From assembly GCA_002436765.1 (NCBI GenBank), contig DJNI01000068.1, forward strand, positions 1 to 11,638: a stretch of DNA of 11,638 bases, given 5' to 3'. The stretch comes from Clostridiales bacterium UBA6468 (lineage in GTDB: Bacteria; Bacillota; Clostridia; Oscillospirales; Oscillospiraceae). The notes under the pieces were generated by a model that was given only the letters and a program-made list of their open reading frames with translations, searched no databases and was not told the origin of the DNA. A program made the position numbers and the translations under genes. Every line of letters begins with the position of its first letter. Position 1 is the first letter of the stretch. Below, piece after piece: positions 6,327-11,638 of the stretch.

Positions 6327-6361
6327 TTGCGACCGACTTTTCCCGGGGGAGGGGGTATACT
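6327..6361 (+). promoter_or_regulatory. Putative spoIIGA promoter with long spacer
   Basis: TTGCGA (6327-6332) and TATACT (6356-6361) are separated by 23 nt. The Bacillus subtilis spoIIG promoter is known for a 22-bp spacer and activation by Spo0A-P, so the spacing may be meaningful. The alternative -35 at 17 nt is CCGACT (6333-6338). GTCG-type cores of Spo0A boxes appear on the minus strand around 6329-6337 but no full box is present. Confidence 0.45.
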
Positions 6362-6388
6362 TTTGCCATACCGGCGGGAGGTGATGCG

Positions 6389-7162
6389 TTGAAAATCTAT
6401 CTGGACCTGGTGGTAATTCTCAACTTTCTGGTGGATTTTTTGCTGCTTTTGGGGACAAACCGCTTGTCGGGCTTTCCGGCGTCGCCCCTCCGGGCGGCGG
6501 CAGCGGCAGCGCTGGGGGCGGTCTACGGCGGGGTATGCATGATGCCCCGGCTGCGGTTCCTGGGAGGACTGGTGTGGCGGATCGTCAGCCTTGCCGGGAT
6601 GGCGGCCATCGCCTTCGGCTGGGACAGAAGCGCCTGGAAGCGCAGCGGCGTGTTCGTGCTGCTCAGCATGGCGCTGGGCGGCGCGTCGCTGAGCATCGGC
6701 CGGGGAAATTTCCTGACGCTGCTGCTCACCGCCGGCGGGGTGTGGGCGCTGTGCATCGTGGCCTTCGGCGGACGGGTAGGGGGCAGGGAGTACGTCCCGG
6801 TGGAGCTGACCTGCGGCGAGCAAACCGTCAGCATCGTCGCTCTGCGGGACTCCGGGAACACCCTGCGCGATCCCATTTCCGGGGAGCAGGTGCTTGTGGT
6901 TTCGGGGGAGGTGGCGGAAAGGCTGACGGGACTGACCCAGGAGCAGCTCCGCACGCCCCTGAAAACCCTGATGTGCCGCCCGGTTCCGGGGCTTCGCCTG
7001 ATCCCCTACCGGGCGGTGGGGCAGGCGGGGGATATGCTGCTGGCCATGCGGTTTGACAGGGTGAAGATCGGCAATCGGACGCAGAGCGCCGTGGTGGCCT
7101 TTGCGGCGGAGGGACTTGGCAGGGGAGACGTATATCAGGCGCTGACAGGAGGGGTCATATGA
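6389..7162 (+). CDS. spoIIGA: Sigma-E processing peptidase SpoIIGA
   Basis: SpoIIGA is the membrane-embedded aspartic protease that cleaves the pro-sequence from pro-sigma-E in the mother cell after a forespore signal (SpoIIR). I start at TTG 6389 because it follows a near-perfect GGAGGTGATG site (6377-6386) and gives the family N-terminus MKIYLDLVVILNFLVDFLLL; the open frame continues upstream but has no matching sequence there. About five membrane segments fit residues 4-22, 36-52, 58-77, 86-103 and 107-126. The soluble protease domain carries the catalytic DSGN at 154-157 in ALRDSGNTLRDP, and the later FDRVKIG. At 257 residues it is shorter than the about 309 of Bacillus subtilis, mostly in the C-terminal domain. 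Its TGA overlaps the sigE ATG (ATGA), so the protease and its substrate are translationally coupled. Confidence 0.93.
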   Translation: MKIYLDLVVILNFLVDFLLLLGTNRLSGFPASPLRAAAAAALGAVYGGVCMMPRLRFLGGLVWRIVSLAGMAAIAFGWDRSAWKRSGVFVLLSMALGGASLSIGRGNFLTLLLTAGGVWALCIVAFGGRVGGREYVPVELTCGEQTVSIVALRDSGNTLRDPISGEQVLVVSGEVAERLTGLTQEQLRTPLKTLMCRPVPGLRLIPYRAVGQAGDMLLAMRFDRVKIGNRTQSAVVAFAAEGLGRGDVYQALTGGVI

Positions 7163-7863
7163 AGCTGTTGGACATTTTGCGGAAATTGGGACTGATCCGG
7201 GAAAGCGGCATCTTTTACGTCGGGGGCAGCGATGTGCTTCCCCCGCCGCTGAAGGGGTCGGAGGAGCTTGAGACCCTTCAGGCGCTGGAGCAGGGGGACG
7301 AGGACGCGCGGCAGCGGCTGGTGGAGCATAATCTCCGTTTGGTCGTGTACATCGCCCGGCGGTTTGAGAACACCGGCGTCAATCTGGAGGATCTGATTTC
7401 CATCGGTACCATTGGCCTCATTAAGGCCATCAGCACCTACAGGCTGGACAAGAAGATCAAGCTGGCGACCTACGCCTCCCGGTGTATTGAGAACGAGATC
7501 CTCATGTACATCCGCAAAACCGCCAACCAGAAGACGGAGGTGTCTCTGGACGAACCCATCAACATGGATTGCGACGGCAACGAGCTGCTGCTATCCGACA
7601 TTCTCGGCACCGACGAGGACATGATCATGCGGCCGCTGGAGGAAGACGTGGACATCTGCGTCCTGCGGCAGGCGCTCCGGGATCTGCCCGACCGGGAGCG
7701 GGAGATCGTGCTGATGCGCTTCGGCCTGGAGGGGCGGCGGGAGCTGACCCAGAAGGAGGTGGCGCAGAAAATGGGCATTTCCCAGTCCTACATTTCCCGG
7801 CTGGAAAAGCGGATCATGCTGCGGCTGAAAAAAGAATTTCTCCGTCAGACAAGCTGCGCTTGA
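7159..7863 (+). CDS. sigE: RNA polymerase sporulation sigma factor SigE
   Basis: Sigma-E is the early mother-cell sigma factor of endospore formation. The 234-residue product contains the near-invariant sigma-E core: FYVGGSDVLPPPL (19-31), NLRLVVYIARRFENTG then LEDLISIGTIGLIKA (region 2, about 58-90), KIKLATYASRCIENEILMYIRK (99-120), GNELLLSDILGTD (140-152), and region 4 with TQKEVAQKMGISQSYISRLEKR (197-218). The N-terminal pro-sequence before FYVGG is only 18 residues, shorter than in Bacillus subtilis, but keeps an amphipathic helix (LLDILRKLGLI). AGGAGGGG (7147-7154) lies 4 nt before the ATG. In many Firmicutes sigG follows directly; here rex follows instead. There is no terminator between sigE and rex, and the -35 of the rex promoter overlaps the sigE stop codon. 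Confidence 0.96.
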   Translation: MKLLDILRKLGLIRESGIFYVGGSDVLPPPLKGSEELETLQALEQGDEDARQRLVEHNLRLVVYIARRFENTGVNLEDLISIGTIGLIKAISTYRLDKKIKLATYASRCIENEILMYIRKTANQKTEVSLDEPINMDCDGNELLLSDILGTDEDMIMRPLEEDVDICVLRQALRDLPDREREIVLMRFGLEGRRELTQKEVAQKMGISQSYISRLEKRIMLRLKKEFLRQTSCA

Positions 7864-7888
7864 TTTTTGGAAATCGGTATGGTATAAT
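7860..7888 (+). promoter_or_regulatory. Promoter of rex
   Basis: TTGATT (7860-7865), overlapping the sigE stop, and a perfect TATAAT (7883-7888) with TG two bases before it are separated by 17 nt. Confidence 0.8.
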
Positions 7889-7923
7889 CGATAAAAAAAT
7901 TATCGATATGATTTTGTATCGAT
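7887..7923. promoter_or_regulatory. Candidate Rex operator: ATCGATAA palindrome plus third ATCGAT
   Basis: ATCGATAA (7887-7894) and TTATCGAT (7900-7907) are perfect inverted repeats around five A. The left arm overlaps the last two bases of the -10, so a bound protein would block initiation. A third ATCGAT lies at 7918-7923, one helical turn and a half further. The architecture resembles the Rex box (TTGTTAA-N4-TTAACAA in Clostridia) but with a different half-site and a 5-nt spacer; autoregulation by the adjacent rex is inferred. Confidence 0.6.
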
Positions 7924-7939
7924 TGCAATTGAGGTCATT

Positions 7940-8590
7940 ATGGAAGAGAAGAAAGTATCAAAATCGGTTCTGAAGCGCTTGCCGGGGTATCTGGCGTACC
8001 TGAAAAACATGCCGGAAAACGCCCCTGCCCATATTTCCGCCACGGCGCTGGCGAACGCTCTGGGGATGGGAGAGGTGCAGGTCCGCAAGGATCTCGCCAT
8101 GGTCTCCGACGGGGGACGCCCCAAGATCGGCTATCTGCGGGAGACGTTGATCGACGATATCGAGCAGTTTCTGGGGTACGACAACACCACCGACGCCGTG
8201 CTGATCGGCGCGGGCAAGCTGGGGCAGGCGCTGATGGGCTACAGCGGCTTTGACGAGTACGGCCTGAACATTCTGGCGGCCTTCGACGCATATCCAAAGG
8301 CGGAAAAGACCGAGGAGGGCAAGCCCATCTACCACATTTCCCAGCTGGCTCATTTCTGCCGCACCCACAAGGTGCTGATGGGCATTATCACCGTCCCGGC
8401 GGAGGCGGCGCAGCAGGTGGCCGACCAGCTCATTGCCGGGGGGATCAAGGGTATCTGGAATTTTGCCCCCACCCATCTGGACGTGCCGCCCAATATTCTG
8501 GTGCAGTATGAGAACATGGCGACGTCTCTTGCGGTGCTGTCCGTGCATTTGCAGGCGCAGATCAAGGAAGAAAAGGAAGTCAGAAAGTAA
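7940..8590 (+). CDS. rex: Redox-sensing transcriptional repressor Rex
   Basis: Rex is a homodimeric repressor that senses the NADH/NAD+ ratio and, in anaerobes, controls fermentation and energy genes. The 216-residue product has an N-terminal winged helix (KSVLKRLPGYLAYL at 8-21, recognition region VQVRKDLAMVS at 47-56) and a Rossmann domain with GAGKLGQAL (90-98), AFD (114-116) at the end of the second strand, and the family tail GIKGIWNFAPTHLDVPPNILV (168-188). The wing segment GGRPKIGY (58-65) departs from the common FG-x-x-GxxGxGY type, and the proposed upstream operator departs from the usual Rex box, so the two may have co-diverged. The gene has its own promoter and a strong terminator and is therefore monocistronic, with possible read-through from sigE. 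The ATG is preceded by GAGG at 7931-7934. Confidence 0.93.
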   Translation: MEEKKVSKSVLKRLPGYLAYLKNMPENAPAHISATALANALGMGEVQVRKDLAMVSDGGRPKIGYLRETLIDDIEQFLGYDNTTDAVLIGAGKLGQALMGYSGFDEYGLNILAAFDAYPKAEKTEEGKPIYHISQLAHFCRTHKVLMGIITVPAEAAQQVADQLIAGGIKGIWNFAPTHLDVPPNILVQYENMATSLAVLSVHLQAQIKEEKEVRK

Positions 8591-8603
8591 TCGGAACAAG
8601 CCT

Positions 8604-8638
8604 GCCCCGCGCTTCAAAAAAGCGCGGGGCGCGTTTTT
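8604..8638 (+). terminator. Terminator of rex
   Basis: An 11-bp perfect stem, GCCCCGCGCTT (8604-8614) with AAGCGCGGGGC (8620-8630), has a CAAAA loop; GCG and five T follow. Confidence 0.92.
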
Positions 8639-8651
8639 GCTTCCGGCGCGG

Positions 8652-8680
8652 TTGACGGCTTCCCGAAAAAGTGGTAAACT
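8652..8680 (+). promoter_or_regulatory. Promoter of the secreted SH3 protein
   Basis: TTGACG (8652-8657) and TAAACT (8675-8680) are 17 nt apart, with TG at 8672-8673 before the -10. The start codon is 28 nt further. Confidence 0.7.
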
Positions 8681-8708
8681 GACAAAAAACCAAAATCGAG
8701 GTTCCCCT

Positions 8709-9884
8709 ATGAAGAAGATCCTTGTCTGCCTGCTGTTCGCGTTTCTGACGGCGGCGCTGCTGCTTAAGGCGGCGCCGGAGGCGGCTGCCTACGAACCGGG
8801 CGACCCCTACAGCCCCGATCTGTCCGGGCTGATCCGCGACGCCGAACACCGAACTTATGTGGAAACGCTGACCGACTATTATATGCGCACCAACACCGGC
8901 GTGTGGAAGGCTTTGCGGAAGGGGCAGTGCGCCATGTTCCTGTTCGAGGGCTGCTCCGACAATCTGAACGACAGAAGGCTTGCCGATCTATCCTATTACC
9001 GGGTCTCGGCGGTGTGCCTGGTGGTGCGGCTGGACAAAGCGGGAGAGCCGTATATCGTCTATTTCAACCAGAATTGCAGCACCATCCCGGATCGCCCCCT
9101 GGAGTACGGCGCCTGGGAGCTGGAGGACGTGGGTCAGGTCGGCCCCGCCACGGTTCGGGACGGAACCTATGAACTGTATTCCGTGAAGCACATGGGCGCA
9201 TATGAGGCGCTGCACCTCCGGGACAGCGAGGGCGACGAGAAAATTTCCGCAGTCTACATGACCCCGGAGGGATTTGTCACCACGGAAGCCGACTGCATCA
9301 ACATCCACACCCGCACGGGCAACCATGTAGCCGGCCGGGGCATGTGGTCGGCGGGGTGCATGCTGGTGGGGGACGGGGACTTCGGCCAGTTTACGGAGCT
9401 GATGGATTCTACTTATTACACGCTCTACGACGAATTTGACGTGGGGCAGAGGGTGGGCGTGGTGGTTATCAACCGCCAGCGGATGAAAAACAAGCTCTTT
9501 GCCCTGTACCAGAATTGGGACGCGGTGAACAAAATTCTGGAAAAATCGCAGATAACGCTGCCGGAAAACTATCTCGCACTTTGCACGGAGCAGCCGCTTA
9601 CTCCTCAAGGGGAGACCCTGCGGACGGTGCGGGACACGAAGCTGATGACGCTGCCCTGCGGCAATGAGACCGACGCCAGATCAGTCCCGGTGCAGACGCT
9701 GCCAAAAGGGACACAGCTGGAGATCACCTCCGTCATCCACAACACCCGGGGAAGCGACTGGTACGCGGTAAACTTTGGCTTAGAGACCCGCTACGTCTAC
9801 AGCGGCGACACGGAGCCGTCCACATGGTTCAGCAAATTCGTGGATTTCTGGGCGAATAAGTGGCGAAAAGATACGGGAAGTTGA
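8709..9884 (+). CDS. Secreted L,D-transpeptidase-like protein with C-terminal SH3-like domain
   Basis: This 391-residue protein is exported: MKK, a hydrophobic stretch (4-20) and a likely cleavage near AEAAA (23-27, written APEAAA here). The central part, about 65-255, contains INIHTRTGNHVAGRGMWSAGC (197-217): a His followed 14-17 residues later by a Ser-x-Gly-Cys, which resembles the YkuD active site H...SHGC, with Ala in place of the second His. This suggests a peptidoglycan cross-linking or related cysteine enzyme, but the flanking sequence is not a clear YkuD domain, so the call is tentative. Residues about 304-366 (LRTVRDTKLMTLPC through WYAVNFGLETRYVYSGD) look like a bacterial SH3 domain that would bind the cell wall. 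The ATG at 8709 follows GAGGT (8698-8702). Single gene with its own promoter and a hairpin after it. Confidence 0.7.
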   Translation: MKKILVCLLFAFLTAALLLKAAPEAAAYEPGDPYSPDLSGLIRDAEHRTYVETLTDYYMRTNTGVWKALRKGQCAMFLFEGCSDNLNDRRLADLSYYRVSAVCLVVRLDKAGEPYIVYFNQNCSTIPDRPLEYGAWELEDVGQVGPATVRDGTYELYSVKHMGAYEALHLRDSEGDEKISAVYMTPEGFVTTEADCINIHTRTGNHVAGRGMWSAGCMLVGDGDFGQFTELMDSTYYTLYDEFDVGQRVGVVVINRQRMKNKLFALYQNWDAVNKILEKSQITLPENYLALCTEQPLTPQGETLRTVRDTKLMTLPCGNETDARSVPVQTLPKGTQLEITSVIHNTRGSDWYAVNFGLETRYVYSGDTEPSTWFSKFVDFWANKWRKDTGS

Positions 9885-9913
9885 ATCGGCGCAGCCAAAA
9901 GGCCGCGCCGATT
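9884..9913. terminator. Shared hairpin between convergent genes
   Basis: AATCGGCGC-A-GCC (9884-9896) pairs with GGC-C-GCGCCGATT (9901-9913) around AAAA, with one A-C mismatch. It sits between a plus-strand and a minus-strand stop codon and could serve both, although neither side has a strong T run. Confidence 0.65.
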
Positions 9914-9918
9914 GTGCG

Positions 9919-10398
9919 TTATAGCTCGTGATAGTAAAGACAGATGTTCCGGTACGTGCCGTCCTTCATCCGGAAGCCGCCGGGGATGGTGCCGACCTGG
10001 GTGAAGCCCAGGCGTTCGTACAGATGGCGGGCGTGGATGTTGTTTTCCACAACGGCGTTGAACTGCAAAAGACGGAAATGAAGCTTCGCAGCCTGCACAA
10101 GGCAGTCGGACACCAGCTTTTCGCCGATGTGCTCACCCCGGCAAGCGGAATCCACGGCATAGCTGGCGTTTGCAATGTGGCCGCACCGGCCGATGTTGTT
10201 GGGATGGAGAATGTAAAGCCCCACGACCCTGCCGTCCGCGACGGCGACGCCGCAATAGCTTTGGGCGGCAAAGAAAATGCTTCCGCTTTCCTCGTCCAGA
10301 AATTCCTCCTGAGGAAACGCAACGCCCTCCTCCACGACCTCGTTCCAGATGCGCACCATGGCGGGAACGTCGGCTTCATTGTATTTTCTGACTTCCAT
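9919..10398 (-). CDS. GNAT family N-acetyltransferase
   Basis: A single-domain GNAT enzyme that transfers an acetyl group from acetyl-CoA to an amine; the substrate is unknown. With the start at 10398 it has 159 residues (MEVRKYNEADVPAMVRIWNEVVEEG...). This start is chosen over an in-frame ATG at 10443 because GGAGG lies 6 nt upstream (CCTCC at 10405-10409 on the plus strand) and because the proposed promoter lies between the two. Motif A with the acetyl-CoA pyrophosphate loop is CRGEHIGEKL, and the C-terminal motif B region is NIHARHLYERLGFTQVGTIPGGF with the usual Y-E-x-x-GF. Relatives in Clostridia include phosphinothricin-type and generic GNATs; the order NNIHARHLYERLGF fits that broad group. 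Convergent with the SH3 protein gene and separately promoted from the upstream HD gene. Confidence 0.88.
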   Translation of the reverse strand: MEVRKYNEADVPAMVRIWNEVVEEGVAFPQEEFLDEESGSIFFAAQSYCGVAVADGRVVGLYILHPNNIGRCGHIANASYAVDSACRGEHIGEKLVSDCLVQAAKLHFRLLQFNAVVENNIHARHLYERLGFTQVGTIPGGFRMKDGTYRNICLYYHEL

Positions 10399-10433
10399 AG
10401 GATACCTCCGTATACAGAATTTCTTTGCCACGG

Positions 10434-10462
10434 ATTGTATCACAAATGCGGGGAAAATACAA
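10434..10462 (-). promoter_or_regulatory. Promoter of the GNAT gene
   Basis: On the minus strand TTGTAT (10457-10462) and TACAAT (10434-10439) are separated by 17 nt, with TG just before the -10. It lies downstream of the HD gene stop. Confidence 0.7.
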
Positions 10463-10490
10463 TCATCTTTGTCAGAAAATGGAGAATTGC

Positions 10491-10982
10491 TCAGATCTTC
10501 CCATAAATGCTGTCCAGCAGCTGTGTGCCGGATGCCGTGCGGAATACACGCTCGCGGAAGCTTTCAATGCTTGACCGCGGGTAGCTGCTTTCGCCCGCGT
10601 TGACCAGAAAGTCCGCTTCCAGCAGGATCTGATGGTCGGGGCCGTCCACGTTGGTGTAGGTGTGGTGATGCGCCGCCAGCCATGAAATGCGGTCTACATC
10701 GGAGCGGCGAACGGGCAGCCCCTCGAAAAAAGCCTCCACCAGCGGCGGACTTTCCAGCTCCTGATGCTTGCCGTTGGTGTTGCCGTACTTTTCCCGGCAC
10801 AGCGGGCAGGCAATGTCATGCACCACGGCGGCCAGCTCCAGAATTTTCTGCGTATGGCTGTCCAGTCCTTCCAGTTCGCCGATCGTCTTCGCCATTGCCC
10901 AGACCTTGAGGAAATGGTCGATGTCATGCAGATTTCCATTGTAAAAAGCGACCATTTTTTGTGTCGCAGATGCAACGATCAT
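10491..10982 (-). CDS. HD domain phosphohydrolase family protein
   Basis: A 163-residue protein of the HD superfamily, usually metal-dependent phosphohydrolases acting on nucleotides or related phosphates; the substrate is not known. Relevant residues are His19 or His23 in NLHDIDHFLKV, the eponymous His-Asp in AAVVHDIACP (55-56), HHH at 105-107 and Asp124 in LEADFLV. I place the start at the second ATG (10982): the strong GGAGGG (10989-10994) abuts the first ATG at 10988 with no spacing but is 6-7 nt from the second. It follows ogt by 13 nt, and that ribosome binding site lies between, touching the ogt stop, so the two form an operon. No terminator is visible after it. The short, single-domain form resembles the small YedJ/YhdQ-like HD proteins, but I do not claim that. 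Confidence 0.85.
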   Translation of the reverse strand: MIVASATQKMVAFYNGNLHDIDHFLKVWAMAKTIGELEGLDSHTQKILELAAVVHDIACPLCREKYGNTNGKHQELESPPLVEAFFEGLPVRRSDVDRISWLAAHHHTYTNVDGPDHQILLEADFLVNAGESSYPRSSIESFRERVFRTASGTQLLDSIYGKI

Positions 10983-10995
10983 ATTCATCCCTCCG

Positions 10996-11529
10996 TTAAA
11001 GCGCAGTGCCTTTCGCCGGCACGAAAAAGCGGCTCATGTCGGCGCGCTCCAATTCCAACAGTTTTTTCTTTTTGGCGATTCCGCCCGCATACCCCGTCAG
11101 GCTGCCGTTTGCGCCGACTACCCGATGGCAGGGAATGATAATGGCAATTTCGTTATGTCCCACCGCGCCGCCCACCGCCTGGGCGGACATCCGGGCAAGA
11201 CCCCGCTCTTCGGCAAGCCGCCGGGCGATCTCACCGTAGGTGGTGGTCTGCCCATAGGGAATTTGCAAAAGGATCTCCCACACAGACAGCCGGAAGGCAG
11301 AGCCGACGGGATGCAGCGGCGGCGTGAAGTCCGGTTCCCTGCCGGAAAAATAAACGTCCAGCCAGCGTTTCGTCTCCGCGAGAACGGGCACTTCCTGCTT
11401 GGCGCGTTCGCCGGGCAAATCTCGCGCGAAGTATTTCTGCCCGTCAAACCACAGCCCGGTCAGCCCGATCTCATCCGCGGCCAGAAGAATTCTCCCCAGC
11501 GGGGAATCATAATGCCGAATATAGGTCAT
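10996..11529 (-). CDS. ogt: Methylated-DNA--protein-cysteine S-methyltransferase (Ogt/AGT)
   Basis: This suicide enzyme repairs O6-alkylguanine and O4-alkylthymine by moving the alkyl group to its own cysteine. With the start at 11529 it has 177 residues. The DNA-binding and active-site domain is complete: FRLSVWEILLQIPYGQTTTYGEIA (79-102, with the Arg/Tyr finger region), SAQAVGGAVGHNEIAIIIPCHRVVG (115-139) with acceptor Cys134 in PCHRV, and GSLTGYAGG (142-150). The N-terminal ribonuclease-H-like domain begins YDSPLG. I favour ATG 11529 because GGAG lies 9 nt upstream and the family usually starts just before the YxSPLG segment; ATG 11544 in frame is the alternative but has no clear ribosome binding site. 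It leads an operon with the HD gene. Confidence 0.93.
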   Translation of the reverse strand: MTYIRHYDSPLGRILLAADEIGLTGLWFDGQKYFARDLPGERAKQEVPVLAETKRWLDVYFSGREPDFTPPLHPVGSAFRLSVWEILLQIPYGQTTTYGEIARRLAEERGLARMSAQAVGGAVGHNEIAIIIPCHRVVGANGSLTGYAGGIAKKKKLLELERADMSRFFVPAKGTAL

Positions 11530-11568
11530 GTCACCCAGCTCCATTCTCTGTTTCTCGTCTGCAAGGGC

Positions 11569-11577
11569 ATCGTATCA
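11569..11577 (-). promoter_or_regulatory. Extended -10 promoter of the ogt operon
   Basis: On the minus strand TGATACGAT gives a TACGAT -10 with TG. No convincing -35 is seen at 16-18 nt. It is 25 to 40 bases before the two possible ogt starts. Confidence 0.4.
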
Positions 11578-11638
11578 TAATTTGGCGGAATATGCTACAT
11601 GCGGGTTCCCTTAGGTACCTCTGAATAAATCGTCTGCG

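Noticed and set aside
5198..6823. 541-codon minus-strand open frame across rarA, DUF951 and spoIIGA
   Set aside because: It runs antisense to three recognisable genes and across a terminator; the His/Pro/Arg/Gln-rich product is typical of shadow frames in GC-rich DNA.
10399..10443. Upstream ATG start for the GNAT protein
   Set aside because: It has no ribosome binding site and overlaps the likely promoter, while the ATG at 10398 has GGAGG 6 nt upstream.
11606..11638. Possible insertion-sequence end (GGTACCTCTGAATAAATC)
   Set aside because: It vaguely recalls terminal sequences of transposons, but the window stops here, no partner repeat or transposase is visible, and it could be ordinary intergenic DNA.

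Overview
The window looks like a chromosomal segment from an endospore-forming, GC-rich member of the Clostridia, most likely an Oscillospiraceae/Ruminococcaceae-type gut bacterium. The sporulation genes spoIIGA and sigE, a SPOCS/LysM spore-envelope protein, a clostridial-type Rex, a DUF951 protein and RarA all point that way. Genus and species cannot be read from the sequence. I see no rRNA, tRNA, CRISPR array or transposase.

Layout: (1) 1-600 is the 3' part of livF, the last visible gene of a branched-chain amino acid ABC transporter operon, closed by a terminator whose 3' arm also looks like the ribosome binding site of an unlisted 49-residue Cys-rich membrane peptide (635-784). (2) 784-2387 holds a SPOCS (DUF3794)-LysM protein behind a good match to a sigma-E promoter, then a terminator. 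(3) 2412-4544 holds a two-gene operon: a CobW/COG0523 GTPase with a remarkable His/Cys/Asp-rich tract, and a second, degenerate GTPase fused to a YcgQ/DUF1980-like Cys-rich domain. This is the best candidate for a poorly described system, probably zinc or other metal homeostasis. (4) 4525-4774 is a dense run of four stem-loops followed by the promoter of rarA; rarA runs straight into a DUF951 gene and a terminator. (5) 6327-7863 is spoIIGA-sigE, overlapping by ATGA, behind a promoter-like sequence with an unusually long spacer, as at the Bacillus spoIIG promoter. (6) 7860-8638 is rex with its own promoter overlapped by a palindrome that I propose as a variant Rex operator. (7) 8652-9913 is a secreted L,D-transpeptidase-like/SH3 protein. 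(8) On the minus strand, 9919-11577 holds a GNAT acetyltransferase and, upstream of it, an ogt-HD-domain operon.

How the genes relate: pro-sigma-E is processed by SpoIIGA in the mother cell, and the SPOCS-LysM gene 6 kb away carries a sigma-E-like promoter, so it is a plausible regulon member. Rex, RarA, Ogt and the metal GTPases are housekeeping or stress functions under separate promoters. Promoters of the extended -10 type (TGnTATAAT-like) recur before the GTPase pair, rarA, rex, the GNAT gene and ogt.
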